From the NCBI RefSeq assembly GCF_037975245.1, contig NC_092579.1:4242001-4306000 (forward strand): 64,000 nt of DNA, given 5' to 3'. Below are positions 1 to 11,192 of this stretch, piece by piece. The notes below the pieces were generated by a model, which saw nothing but the letters and a program-made list of their open reading frames with translations, did no database searches and was not told the DNA's origin. Every line of letters begins with the position of its first letter. The first letter of the stretch is position 1. The translations under genes and the position numbers were made by a program. The DNA comes from Apostichopus japonicus (lineage: Eukaryota; Echinodermata; Holothuroidea; Aspidochirotida; Stichopodidae).

Positions 1-1298
1 TAACGTTAAAGAAAATTTGTCTTCAAAATATTAATTTCCATTCATCAGATCTACACACCCTCTCAAAAAAATTGATCAGCAACAGGCTGTTTGAAATAGA
101 ACAGACCTGTTAGAAAACTGTTTTGATGCATTATGGGTAATTTTAGAGAAGAATCGCTGAAAAACGACTGAGTGCTATTAAGTGCAAGTTGTTATAACGA
201 CACATGTGATACAGCCTTACATGCAAAATGTCAAGTTAAAACGACAAACGGACGAGGTCCGCGGCATTCACGATAACTTACGACACTACACACAACACTG
301 ACTGCATGATAAGACAACATTGAACCATAAACACAGTATCACCACCTACGACACTCACATGCTGTATGACATTAAAACAAGTATATATCAAGTGATATTC
401 ATTCGCACAATCAAGTAAAAACAGACAAATATTGATTACACAGGCCAAAAAAACAGACGCCTTCTCATCTTAAGAGAGAATGATCGCAAAAACATTACGA
501 TTGAAATCGAGCTCTAGTTTTATAAATTGGTTCAGGGTTAAAGAAATTGTTGAAAGTATCAAACATTAAAAATTTCAAAAACGGTTGTGAAATGTTGATC
601 ACATTGATTTTTTCTTCTTTACATTTTTCTTTCTAATCATGATTTTGAAGACTATTTTCTTTCTTTCTTGTTTTTGTGGTTCTTTTGGTCGGTCAAGTAT
701 AATCATTCGTCTGCCGGTGACATGCTGAGTGCAATGCAAACATATCAATTGCAATGGGAATTTGAACATGTAACCACTTCAAATAATAAAAATGCACGGT
801 GAAATGAACATATAAATAAATTGATGAGAAATAATACTATTAAACTACAAAACAATGATATTAATCATAGTATTAAATGCCACAAGTTTTTGACTTTATA
901 TGTTAATCCACAAATTGAAAATCTCATGAAATGGGGCTACATTTGTTATATATTTCGGTGCAAAGTTGACTATTTACTCATAATTACTAAGCAGTGTTAT
1001 AGTGCCACCAACTCCCTTTAACCAACGATAATCATACCGTTGTGAAATGAAATATTTCACGAGACAAACCCCTCACCCCACCTCCCCATCTGAAATAATG
1101 TTAAAGCTGAAGCTCTCAATATGAACATTTTTCCCATCCAGCATATCTCACTGGTGCATCGTAAAATCACCTCCCACACGTCCACTGAATATTCATTCCA
1201 TGATAATTCATATATGTGGATCATAAAATATCTGATCCAATTCTATATTCTCTCCCTTCTCAGAAGGGTTCGGTCTGTCGTCTGGTATTTATACTTAC
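1..1298 (-). other. Intron downstream of pore exon B (3' end outside window)
   Basis: AT-rich sequence after the GTAAGTA donor at 1298. I looked for the rest of IS6 (Phe-Phe-Met-Ile-Asn) on the minus strand and did not find it. No repeat family was recognised. Confidence 0.7.
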
Positions 1299-1391
1299 TA
1301 CAATAAGAACAACAAAATAGGCCCAATTCCAAAAGCTATGGACGTCCTGTACATGGTACATAATGTCTGTCCAGCCCTCCATAGTAATGAC
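1299..1391 (-). CDS. T-type calcium channel, alternative pore/IS6 exon copy B
   Basis: This 93-nt exon is phase 0 at both ends and encodes [20 protein letters not shown] followed by [11 protein letters not shown]. It carries the same selectivity-filter Glu-Gly-Trp and the same layout as copy A, differing at 13 of 31 positions. The acceptor is CACCTCGATCAG (AG at 1393-1392) behind a good pyrimidine-rich stretch; the donor is GTAAGTA (from 1298). The gap to copy A is 654 nt, too long for steric exclusion between the donor of A and the branch point of B. The next exon should begin with Val/Gly-Ser-Phe-Phe-Met-Ile-Asn (remainder of IS6). Nothing like it is found between 1 and 1298, so it lies outside the window. 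Confidence 0.93.
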
Positions 1392-2045
1392 CTGATCGAG
1401 GTGAGAGCCACAGAGAATAACAGAGAGACAAGAAAGGAAAAATACCAAACATGCAGATGAGCAATTGGGGTCAGTGTGAAACCATTGAAACAATAAAATA
1501 AATTAAAAAAAAAGGAAAAAGAAGCAAAATACACCAAAAAAATGACTCCAAAACAAAGAATATAATGCTCGCAATTTTCATACTAATTGAAACTTTTATT
1601 TGGGGGTGGGGGGGGGGTAAGGAATACTAGTTAAATTTTCCAATTTTTGGTACACCGTTCTCACAGATACTAAGAAATCCAGTGCCTCCTTAGATCAGTT
1701 GAAAAATTCTTAGTCTTAACTACCAACCAATACTGTGTTAAAGGATGATCCATCTTGCAGTCATACCCAGTTATTTGTGGGATGAATATTCTTCTACAAA
1801 TGCCAGGAAAAACCGGAGCGACAATCTTTGCTTCAGAGTCATCTTAAAATGGTGTATTTTATTTTTCGACAGTTGCGCAACATATTCAAAATAAAAGTAC
1901 AGAAAAAAAATTTAAAAAATGGACGGGTGTTAATGATGCCATGAATCCACCAAATGAAATCGTGCTTGTGATCTGGACACTTCAGCTTGTGTTTTCATGC
2001 ATCTGTGGTCCGGGGGGAGGGGGAGGGGAGGGAGACCGTACTTAC
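1392..2045 (-). other. Intron between the two alternative pore exons
   Basis: This 654-nt spacer separates copy A from copy B. It contains G-rich runs on the plus strand (1601-1617, and 2010-2031 next to the copy A donor), so on the transcript the copy A donor is followed directly by a C/T-rich stretch (CTCCCTCCCCTCCCC). Such a tract beside a donor could bind splicing regulators; this is inference. Confidence 0.75.
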
Positions 2046-2138
2046 GATTATTAAAGCTAAAAAGTACATCCATGTCCATTGTGAATGGGTATCTTGCAGA
2101 TGGTACTGGATTTCCACCCATCCTTCTAAACTTATCAC
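2046..2138 (-). CDS. T-type calcium channel, alternative pore/IS6 exon copy A
   Basis: This 93-nt exon is phase 0 at both ends and encodes VISLEGWVEIQYHLQDTHSQ followed by WTWMYFLALII. It holds the domain I selectivity-filter Glu (in LEGW), the outer pore loop and the start of IS6. The donor is GTAAGTA (from 2045). The acceptor is CTATTAAAG (AG at 2140-2139) with a poor pyrimidine tract, weaker than that of copy B. It is the nearer of two homologous exons downstream of the turret exon, 1984 nt away. The partner at 1299-1391 has identical length and phase. Inclusion of both would keep the frame but duplicate the filter, so one-or-the-other use is expected. The open reading frame extends past both splice sites only by chance. 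Confidence 0.93.
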
Positions 2139-4122
2139 CTTTAATAGGTCAAAGGTCATGATCAGAAGTGGACAGTAGAGAGAGAAAGAGACAGAAGTTA
2201 TGAGCAAAACATGACGTATGAACTTTTTTAAAACAGACCACAAGTGGGGTAAAAAAAAGGGTATCTGATGGAGGTGGTGGGGGGCAGGGTGTCTGAGGGA
2301 GGTGTTGGGAGGGAAGTGGGAGGACCTGTTGTTCTGGAAAGAGATTTGTAAGAGAAGACTCTACTGTTGATGTCTCAACCATCGAGTCACACTACCAAAA
2401 TAAAAGAAATGGCTTCCATGGTGTCAGAGACTAGAAAAATTCAGAAATAGTCAGAAAATAGGAAGAAAACAAAGAAAAGAGAAAATGAATTGAAAAAGGA
2501 AGGTTAGACAGTAAAAATGCAGAATTTATAGAATGCAATTCTAGAAGAACCTCAATGGTTTTATTATAAGCTTCACAGATGTCATGTTTTGACAGTGTCA
2601 TAATATACCTTGATTTGTGTTGCCTAAACTAAACACTTCTGTATCAATCCATGAATTGCCCCCCCCCCCCAAAAAAGAAACTATTTTGACTGTAAGTCTG
2701 CCTTTCTCTAATAAACAATTCTCTTTTGAGTACATCTGGCATTGCTGATCATTTTGTTGAATTATATCTCAGAATAAATTACCTGCTCTCACTAACGAAG
2801 AATTGTGAATATAGAAGCAACTACTTAAGCTATATGCAAACGATACCAATATAATAAACCTTCCTCAAAAATCAGTTAAAAAGCTAGAAGTTTTATATAT
2901 CCATATAACGATATATATATATAAATGTGTTTGATCACATCATTCTTGACCGTGTTCTGAGTATCTGTTTAGACTATTAACAAAGTGATTGATGTCTGCA
3001 TTATGCAATGATTTGTGGCGGTCTTCCGTCTGCCTATAAATGTCACATGACTGATTCTCTAACAAATACATTTTAGTTCCTCTCTTTCGTCATGTATACA
3101 TAGATAACCACTGTGGTAGTACATCTTCTTGTGCTTGTACAACCGGAGAATGTGGTAGTCGAGCAGTAGTACAATACACCACGAACTGATAAAATCTACC
3201 CACATTAAAACTAACGAAGAACCTTCCCTGCACACCCCCCCCCACCCTACACCCCTAACCCTCGTTTCATATGTGTATATCTTCCCATATACCTTGAACG
3301 GTAAAAGAATGGAGGTCACAGAGAAAATAAAGAAGTTCATAAGAAAGAGGATGAAAGTTAAAGAAAATTGAAACAACAGAATATTCATTAAAAAAAAGGA
3401 AAATAAATGATAGAATTCTGAGACGTCTTCTAAAATCACTTCTTTTAATGCTAAAGACAATAGAGGATTTACTTAATTAATGATAAAAACATGTTTCAAC
3501 TACTTTAAAAGCCTGACTAATATTTAATGTATACATAGCAGGACGTCTGCCATTTTTCATCTCATAGCAGGAAATGTTTTTAGTTTCTGTTAAAATAGGA
3601 TAAAAACATCATAACTTTTATACAAGTCACAATACAGAGATACAGTAACGGTACAAAAATTGTGTAAACGTACTCAATTTTCCGTTTCAGTTTTTTCTTC
3701 AGCTTCAGCCGATATTGGTGGACAACATTTCCAAAGTTTTTTAAAATATCTAAGACAAGCTGTATATTAAAAAGCTTTATAGTTTTCTAATAAACTCTGC
3801 TGTATATTTTGTAGGATACTTTCACGTCAGGTGGCTTCCAATTCAACATTTTAACTCAAATTTGAAATCTTTACAAGTCAGAAAGTCTTTTCAGATGGGA
3901 AAACCATAGATTTCTCTTGGAGGAAAAACCCACCTTACTATGACGCAGCCTGGGATCGAACCCGGAACCCTCCCAATTGGCCTCATTGCTTCAAATGCCG
4001 CCCCCTTTATCTACTCACCGTCATAAATGGTACTGGCTCTTTAATACATTACTGAAAATTACTACCAACTATAAACCAACAGTTCTAAGTTTTGTAAGAA
4101 AAAATGGAACTGCTTGACTCAC
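2139..4122 (-). other. Intron between the turret exon and pore exon A
   Basis: This 1984-nt intron holds a C12-A6 homopolymer junction at 2659-2676 and a tRNA-like SINE head near 3885-4030. The rest is unremarkable AT-rich DNA. Confidence 0.8.
3885..4030 (-). mobile_element. Probable partial SINE with tRNA-like B box
   Basis: On the minus strand there is a perfect B box GGTTCGATCCC (3961-3951) preceded by a G-rich head and followed by 'aggctgcgtcatagtaag'. The A box is poor and no second copy is present in the window, so the assignment is tentative. Confidence 0.4.
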
Positions 4123-4399
4123 CTGAAAGATAGCGATCCAAGCATAAAGTATATTATCAAACGAAATGGAACCTAGGAATGGGTTCTCGTCGCTGATTTT
4201 ACAAATGGTGTAATACTGGTTCCAATCAATGCAAACCGAGTCGTTAAAGTACGAGGTGTTACCGCGGCATTCCTCCCCGTTGACTTCGTACCGCGGCTTA
4301 TCCTCGTAACATTTCCTCATGCCGCTGTCGTCCGGAAAACTGCAGACGAAGTCGTCATAAGGATCGCTATATTTGAAAAAGTCTGTTAAATTGGGATTC
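4123..4399 (-). CDS. T-type calcium channel, exon encoding the domain I turret and pore helix
   Basis: This 277-nt exon on the minus strand has the acceptor TCTTTACAG (4402-4400) and the donor GTGAGT (4122-4117). It completes a Gly codon and encodes 92 residues. These form the long extracellular S5-P loop with six cysteines (FVCSFPDDSG, MRKCYED, EECRGN, SVCIDWNQYYTIC among them), the pattern expected for the disulfide-braced domain I turret of Cav3. It then enters the pore helix (ISFDNILYAWIAIFQ). Three N-glycosylation sequons are visible: NLT near the start and NTS and NDS in the middle. The exon stops in phase 0 directly after FQ, immediately before the selectivity filter, so the filter itself comes from whichever of the two following exons is chosen. 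Confidence 0.97.
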
Positions 4400-5513
4400 C
4401 TGTAAAGACAGAAGATGGATGGATATTTCCCAATTCGGCCATTTTGTTTTTACAAGCCCGAAATACAAAGGATGCAAGAATCCCAATCAGAGGTCCTCTG
4501 CCTCTCCTTCTGGGATTGCTCATTAATGCCGCCTCCATCTCCGGCCCCTTTCTGGCCCCTCCCCGGCCCCCAACTCCCCATCTGACGGGCAAGAGCACCT
4601 GACCACTTTCTCACATACAGATTTAGGTGTAGGAATTTACACAGTTTATACAATGCAGCTATCATGACAACCACTGGCGGCGTTAGAACTAGTCCGAACA
4701 GGTCAAGAGAGCTGTTTTCAAATGTAGGCCATCCACACAAGATGATCACCAATCAGAGGCGGCCCGGTGCAGCGTCCAACTTTTAGTGTGCTAAACTTTT
4801 ATGATACTTTTCATATTGATGCTCTCCCGCAAAGGTTCTGATATTCCTTAATTATTCCTGGACATTAACGATGTATAGTCTCTGATTCTGCCCAAAGTCT
4901 TTGTAGGTGGTTGTAGTACATATACGTGCTAACATCTCAAATGTGAGCGACCATTTGCCGTTAACTTACTAGCATATTTGGAGGCAGTGATGAAATTTCA
5001 GAGGATAAACCTCTATCCTTTTAGTGTAGATGTTGAGAGCCTACTGTACTCATCCCGGGGAACATTCACGTCACTGCGCTCTATTGCTGAAGTCTTCATT
5101 TTCCCGTAAGTATTATATGAAATGAGTTTATCTTATTCTGTATCCCACATTTAAAAATCTGCCCTTTAGTAAGACTTTCATTCTTTTTTCTCCACTGCCC
5201 ACTTTTTAACCTTTCAAGGTGGTTAGTCTGTAACGTTAGCCTGTGTTTTACGTTACAATCAATTTGCCAAGCCTAGCAAAGGAAACGAGCGTGGAAACGT
5301 CACTTGCACAGCTCAAATTTCCCGCCGTCCACCGCGAGAGTATTTTAAAATGCCTGAGGCAGGTTCACTGTTATGGCAGTGGTATTAAAGGGCGCATTTT
5401 CAAATGATATTTCCCTGGGCATCTAATTGACCTAATCGGTCCTCCAGGACTGTATCCCCATGCCACCCCCCCACCCCTCTCATCAAGCCCTGCCAGCTGC
5501 ACTCTTTACTTAC
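4400..5513 (-). other. Intron between the IS5 exon and the turret exon
   Basis: This 1114-nt intron runs from donor GTAAGT at 5513 to acceptor CAG at 4402-4400. Open frames near 4386-4752 on the minus strand are not coding. No repeat was recognised. Confidence 0.85.
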
Positions 5514-5685
5514 CCAGAAGAAATTTGATCGTCTGGTAAATCCAGAAAGCACCTCTGGCGTAGCTTCCCACTCCATAATTGCACACCGATGATACCAAAT
5601 ATAAAGAATACGAAAAAGCACAGCATGAGAACATTACCCAGCATGGGCAGCGTGTCCAGTAATAGCATCACCAATATCCGTAGAC
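5514..5685 (-). CDS. T-type calcium channel, exon encoding the IS4-S5 linker and IS5
   Basis: This 172-nt exon on the minus strand has the acceptor TTCCGCAG (5688-5686) and the donor GTAAGT (5513-5508). The split Ser codon is completed, followed by [17 protein letters not shown] (S4-S5 linker), [20 protein letters not shown] (IS5) and [19 protein letters not shown] (start of the extracellular turret); it ends in phase 2. The linker and IS5 match the Cav3 family almost residue for residue, including DTLPMLGNV and GIIGVQLW. In the channel the linker couples voltage-sensor movement to the S6 gate. The exon lies 5.5 kb downstream of the IS4 exon and 1.1 kb upstream of the turret exon. No frameshift or stop is seen. 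Confidence 0.96.
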
Positions 5686-5884
5686 CTGCGGAACCACAAG
5701 GAGGTACATGGGTATTAATCCATTAATGATTTAAACTAATTAGCAAAGCGATTATCATTCTGATGAACACGAAAGAAAGAAAGAAATAAAGAGAAACAAA
5801 GAACAAATTTAGATTGCAAGGTCGCTCTAAAAAAGTCGAGGTGTTATTGGGCAAGAGACCTGGTACCAACATCACCATGCAGAG

Positions 5885-6282
5885 AGCATTGTGGTTCTAG
5901 TGGTTAAGGCAGTGGACTTGTGATCTAAGGCTCGCAGGTTCGATTCCTGGCCAGATCGTTACGTTGGGTCCTTGTGCAAGGTAGTTAATCTCCATTGACT
6001 CTCTTCACTCAGGTGTTTAAATGAGGAATCGCGATTTAAGTTGTAAAATATAGTTGCATGCACCAGTTTGTGAGTGCACCCTATGGGAAGTCCCCTAGTG
6101 GACCCGTATATGTGGTGCATTGTAGTGCCCCTAGGAGGGATTTGTTTGAATTGTGCACACTTTGGTGTGTGTGTGTGTGGGCGTGACAAGTTACCAATGA
6201 CCAGGGGTTCAGTTGTAAAGTCAGGTGAGGTGGCCTTGGCCTCTAACAGGACTGTAAACCTTCAACTTTCACAGCCTTGCAG
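5885..6282 (+). mobile_element. tRNA-derived SINE, family 1, copy 1
   Basis: The head resembles a tRNA gene: an A-box-like TGGTTAAGGCAGTGG (5901-5915) and a perfect B box GGTTCGATTCC (5937-5947). The body follows closely the copy at 9419-9798, from the shared 'gcattgtggt...' start to the shared 'ctgtaaaccttcaactttcac' end, including a (GT)n run near 6166-6180. These are RNA polymerase III internal promoter elements. It is a retrotransposed non-autonomous element, not a functional tRNA gene. Confidence 0.88.
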
Positions 6283-8412
6283 TATGACAAGAGAGTACAT
6301 GGATAAATGGTTAATGAATTAAAGAAAAAATTGGAGCTAAAAAATTAATTGCCTCCGATAACAAAACACAAATGCAAACAAAAGAAAACTGGGTAAAAAT
6401 GTTTCAAATAGAGGGCAGTGTCACTCAAAAGTGTGAAGTCATATCATACATATGGCTTGAAATGATTGACAGCTCTGTATGAATGATATATATATTGATT
6501 TCATACATATCTCTCTTTAATACATACCTGCCCCCTCCATCAACATAACCACAATTTTTAAAGCAGGTTTTCGAGTTGAGTCGGTAAAGTTTACCAGGCT
6601 TTTTGTACCAAAATCCAAATACAATGTAAGCTTGTGGTTGAGTGGTCAAGTCTCATTAGAATTAATAATAAAAAGTTTAAACGTTTTTGACATTTTTCGG
6701 ATATGGATTTTACATGTGCTTCATACTGATATGAACCCCCAAATGCATGTACCCCTCGTTCTTGAAGAGAAGTATATGGTGACAACCTATAGCTATAATT
6801 TATTAACCACTGAGGGGCAACACAGATAACAATTTAGTCCCCACAAATGTCATGTACTATTTTATCTTTACAGAACTTGAAACACTTTGCAGGTTTAAGC
6901 CAAGTTTGATAAGATTCTTACCCAATGTTGGCTGGCTAACTAAAGTAACAGATTATATTTCCAGGAATATACACCTTAGTCTTTCCTTCAATGTATGACT
7001 TTGACACCAGCAGATAGCGGTAAAACAAACCACAATGTGCCAGACATTACAGACGATTCGATTAAGCACCGTAACTGCCTCAAAGCAAAAGGTACAGTTT
7101 ATACCATTTCTCGGGGGGGGGGAGCAATTTTACCTCAACTCTTAGAAACATTCATTAAACAAAATCAAACTTATCAAGAAGAAAAAATAAAATAAAAAAT
7201 AAAACAATATGTTTGAACAAACAAATAAAATGTGGAAGTCCTACATGTTGTTTTACTAGCAAACAACAAATATCCCAATCTAAACAGAATTGCACTCGCT
7301 TTAAAAATTCCATATGAAAAGATCCAGAACGGCATAAAGTATATCGGTGACATTTTAGGCTGCCTGTCTGAATTCGCCTCCAATCCCTCCGCGTAATTAA
7401 TCATCGTATATAAACATGTAGCATCCTAGAAGAGATAGCTAGGGCAAGGCCGATGGTTTGTTGGATCTAGTCTACACTGCGCATCGGTACTGATATACAG
7501 GTGAAAACACTACCGATGTAGGTCAGCCGGTAAGCAGAGATCGTTCCATAATTAATATAGTCAAACATGGGAGTGCTTTCATATAAATGAGACTCTTAGC
7601 TCTATTTGTTCATTCTTTATTTCCCCCCTTCTGCTTGAGAATTTTATAAATTTTTATAAATTTGGCGTGGATTTGAAATACACCCTCTGTCTCTGCACAT
7701 AGATATATGAGACATAAACTGAAATAGCAGACTGTAGATCTGTCCATAATGTGATCCAATAAAGATGCTATTAATATTTTAGTACTAACAGACGAAAATC
7801 TTCTTCCCTTTGTAAGAGATTTGAAGCTTCAAAGCATACGATATATCAGGGTCTTTAATTGAACCATTTTGTTTCTAATTTCAAATGTTTGATGCATATC
7901 ATAGCTTAATTTGCCATAATAAAAAAATTGCCTTTATTTCTAAGACTCTTCCTCTGAAGAAAAAATTCTGTTAGGATTTTCCAATAGCTGTACATGCACA
8001 AATCTTAGGCTGAATTTGTGTCTCACATCATGAGCTGTATTTTGGGCAATAATATCGTTTAATATGGTTAATATCGTTTCAACAGTTATATTTAAGTCCA
8101 ACAATTCATCCATATTTTTGTACTAACCAATCTATCCAAGTCAATCTGTAATAATTGACAGTCAGCTGTTTCCAACCTATAAGTTCAACTACTGACCCAA
8201 AGGATTAATTATAGGGTACTGCCCAGCATACTTCAATTATAAACCTATAAAGCAGATATGAAGGACTGTTAAGTGACCAGTGAATATAAATGAACTGCAC
8301 ACTGCCTTCGAACCTCATGGGAACAATATCTGTCATTTTAGCAGCATGTAGTTTCCTTTCCTTATATCTTTCAGCCCGTTATGTTTCAGACAAGTTGGTG
8401 CATATCTGACAA

Positions 8413-8420
8413 TATCTGCA
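8413..8420. repeat. Target-site duplication, left copy
   Basis: TATCTGCA, identical to the 8 bp at 8910-8917 and flanking the hAT-like element. Confidence 0.75.
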
Positions 8421-8909
8421 GGGATGTGCCCACGCTGGGCGGCACTGGGCGGCCTCACCCAGCACTAAAAAATCTCTTAAAAATCGTGAAACCCGCCCAG
8501 CACTATTTTCATCTAAAATCCCGACATTCCTAACAATATATTCAACATAAATTGGGCCTAGCCTATGCCAAAATCATACAGACTAATAATGCATCAGTTA
8601 CGCATGCGAGAAACATTACTTACGGCTCTTAATCGGTCCCTTCTAAAATCTCTTTGAAACAAACTAATATCTTTTACCAGGTACGTAATATAATTCTCTA
8701 AAAAAAAATTTAAAAATGTAAATTGTTAGCAAAACTAGTACTTGTGTATGTGCTTAAAAAGCTACAAAAGTGCCAGCATTTGGCATCTGAGCACCTTCAA
8801 AAATCGAAAAATTTCTCAAAGGAGAGGGGGACACCCCTCCCCCTTAGACCACTCCCCCAGGACGGCGATCAGTATACCCGGCACTCAGGAAATCCTGGGC
8901 ACATCCCAG
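8421..8909. mobile_element. hAT-like non-autonomous DNA transposon
   Basis: The 489-bp element is flanked by an exact 8-bp direct repeat TATCTGCA (8413-8420 and 8910-8917). Its ends are inverted: GGGATGTGCCCA at the left, and the right end reads CTGGGATGTGCCCA on the other strand. An 8-bp duplication with short CAGGG/CTGGG-type termini is characteristic of the hAT superfamily. The two boundaries share a CA, so the left end could equally be placed at 8419. There is no transposase coding sequence. Confidence 0.8.
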
Positions 8910-8917
8910 TATCTGCA
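8910..8917. repeat. Target-site duplication, right copy
   Basis: TATCTGCA, identical to the 8 bp at 8413-8420. Confidence 0.75.
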
Positions 8918-9418
8918 TTCATCAAACTGATGTCTTAATAAGCACATTAATGCAAACACTGATTCCCATCAGCCTTTAATTATCAAGTATATTTACATCA
9001 CCAGATGTGCACTTAATTAAAGCACCATTCAGAAATTAATAACGATCACATAGAGCTCTGTTCATGCATCTTTATAAACACTCGAACCGACTTAATTAAG
9101 AACATTGTTTGTATCTGTACCATGAAAATGTCCCTCGAGGGCATTCTGTGATATATGCACACAGATACGGTATTGATAATAATGTTCAAATTATACTCCA
9201 CATATCAAAGTGCCAAATTTGCCAAAATTTGAAAGGAATCATTATAATTAGCAGATCATTGGTAGTTCGTAGAGGAAAATGTGATACATGCCTTTAGTCA
9301 CATTTGGAGATTAATGCTTGGTGTAATGCACACTGGTGCATGTCCATCTCATCTTGGGCATAGATAGAATTAGATCAAATTTGCTATACAAATTACCTTA
9401 TTCTATCTATCTTTAGGG

Positions 9419-9798
9419 AGGGCATTGTGGTCAAGTGGTTAAGGCAGTGGACTTGTGATCTAAGGATTACAGGTTCGAGCCCTGGCCAGATCATTGCGTT
9501 GTGTCCTTGGGCAAGGTGCTTTATCTCCATTGCCTCTCTTCACCCAGGTGTATAAATGGGGACCTGCGAGGTAACTTGTAAATATAGTTGCGTGCGCCGG
9601 TTTGTGGCTGCACCCTATGGGAAGTCCCCCGGGGGACACGTGGTTGTGGTGCACTGTGGTGCCCCAGGAGAGATTGATTGAATTGTACACACTTTGGTGT
9701 GTGGGTGTGACAAGTTACCAATGACCAGGGGTTAAGTTGTAAAGTCATGTGAGGAGGCATTAGCCTCATACAAGACTGTAAACCTTCAACTTTAACTT
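9419..9798 (+). mobile_element. tRNA-derived SINE, family 1, copy 2
   Basis: This is the second copy in the same intron and the same orientation as the one at 5885-6282. It has A-box-like GTGGTTAAGGCAGTGG and B box GGTTCGAGCCC (9472-9482), followed by the conserved 'gtgtccttgggcaaggtgc' block and the 'gacaagttaccaatgaccag' block. It looks better preserved than copy 1. Open frames on its minus strand are repeat-derived. Confidence 0.88.
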
Positions 9799-11192
9799 TT
9801 TAGCTAAACTTGCCAAAAGGGTCAAAGCTTTATAGCGATCAAAAGCAAAATACTACCTTAAGGTTATAAATGGCACTATGCTGATTCAATTTTGTAAATG
9901 AATGTAATCTTATCTTTCAGGAAAGGCTTTTTGGACTACTCTCGGTCATTCCAATCGTTTTCATAAACGCAACTTTATGAAAAGTTTGCAAACTAAACGA
10001 CTGCAAGCATTTTATGCAACTTTTTGATACAAAATCCTAGTTAAAATAATGAGATACGGGAATGACGTACATTTGCATAATTATTTACTAGTCACTTGTA
10101 ACTAGATTATATTTCTGAATATCATAAACTGAGTGTCATGAACTGAGTGGGGGTCAGGCATAAAAAATCTCCCTGCTTCATTATTCCTGGTTCAATTTTT
10201 ACACTGACAAACATGTATGTACGGAGTGACTTTATACTGCAGAGGTGTTTATATGTACATAAAAACAATATCTACAGTATATGCAGTGATCTAAATTAAA
10301 TTCACTGTTTTCATATTGATTTTCCTTCCACCACTTCCTCCCCTCCCCTCCCACACCCGTTTGCTTAATATTCTCCTCATTTTGTCATTATTACTTTCCT
10401 TATATTTCTTAATGTCTTTCTTACATATCTGTTTACATCTAGGTGGAAATAAATTTTGAACCTTTGTGTTCAACGTGATGGATTTTATGTCTTCTCGAGT
10501 TCTCACAGTATGTATATTCGTGTAAGAACAACAACTGAACAATTCTCAAAACATGCAAGGTCACTTAGGAGGCATTACCCCTACATGGTCTCTAAAATGT
10601 AATGTATTTGAAGATACAAAGATGCATTATGAGGTCTTTGAACTTGATCAAGCGGTTTACTAATCCGCACTGTGTGAAGGACATTAATCGCAGTAGGTGC
10701 ACCACCTCGTTATTATTTTGTTCCTGTGGTAAATAGACCGACTGACGATAAACAAGCTGACACAAATAGTCGATAAATACCATTAATATAATCCGAGGCG
10801 TAAATATCCATGTCTGAAAGAAGATATAATTAGTGTGGGTTTTGGCCAAATTTTGGGATGATAACCAGTATTCCTGTGGGTATTATATACTGCATATGTA
10901 TTAGTTTCATTTCAAATGAACAGTGGAGAAAAAGATATGAAAAAAAAATTGGATTTGCTTCAAGTCTCGTGATTGATACTGACAGGAAGAAAATGTCTGA
11001 ATGACAAACTTCTATGACGTAAAGAAATCATTTATTACTATATAGCTAAAAGAAACAAAACTAGAAAAGAGAGAGTTAAGGTTTGTATTCAGATCGTTTG
11101 CACCTATAGACTGAAAATCAAATGAACAATTTATTAAAAGTAAAATTGCTTGGCTTTACAAAATTAATATATTTATATGTATATGTACTCAC

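Larger units (their letters stand above)
5686..11192 (-). other. Intron between the IS4 exon and the IS5 exon
   Basis: This 5.5-kb intron contains two plus-strand copies of one SINE family (5885-6282 and 9419-9798) and a hAT-like non-autonomous transposon (8413-8917). No coding sequence was recognised in the remainder. Confidence 0.85.

Noticed and set aside
3059-3460. 133-codon open frame on the minus strand inside the channel intron
   Set aside because: Low-complexity Phe/Leu composition; it lies in an intron between confirmed exons without fitting splice phases.
5885-5957. Functional tRNA gene
   Set aside because: A and B boxes are present, but the sequence does not fold as a complete cloverleaf by eye and it continues into a SINE body with another copy at 9.4 kb.
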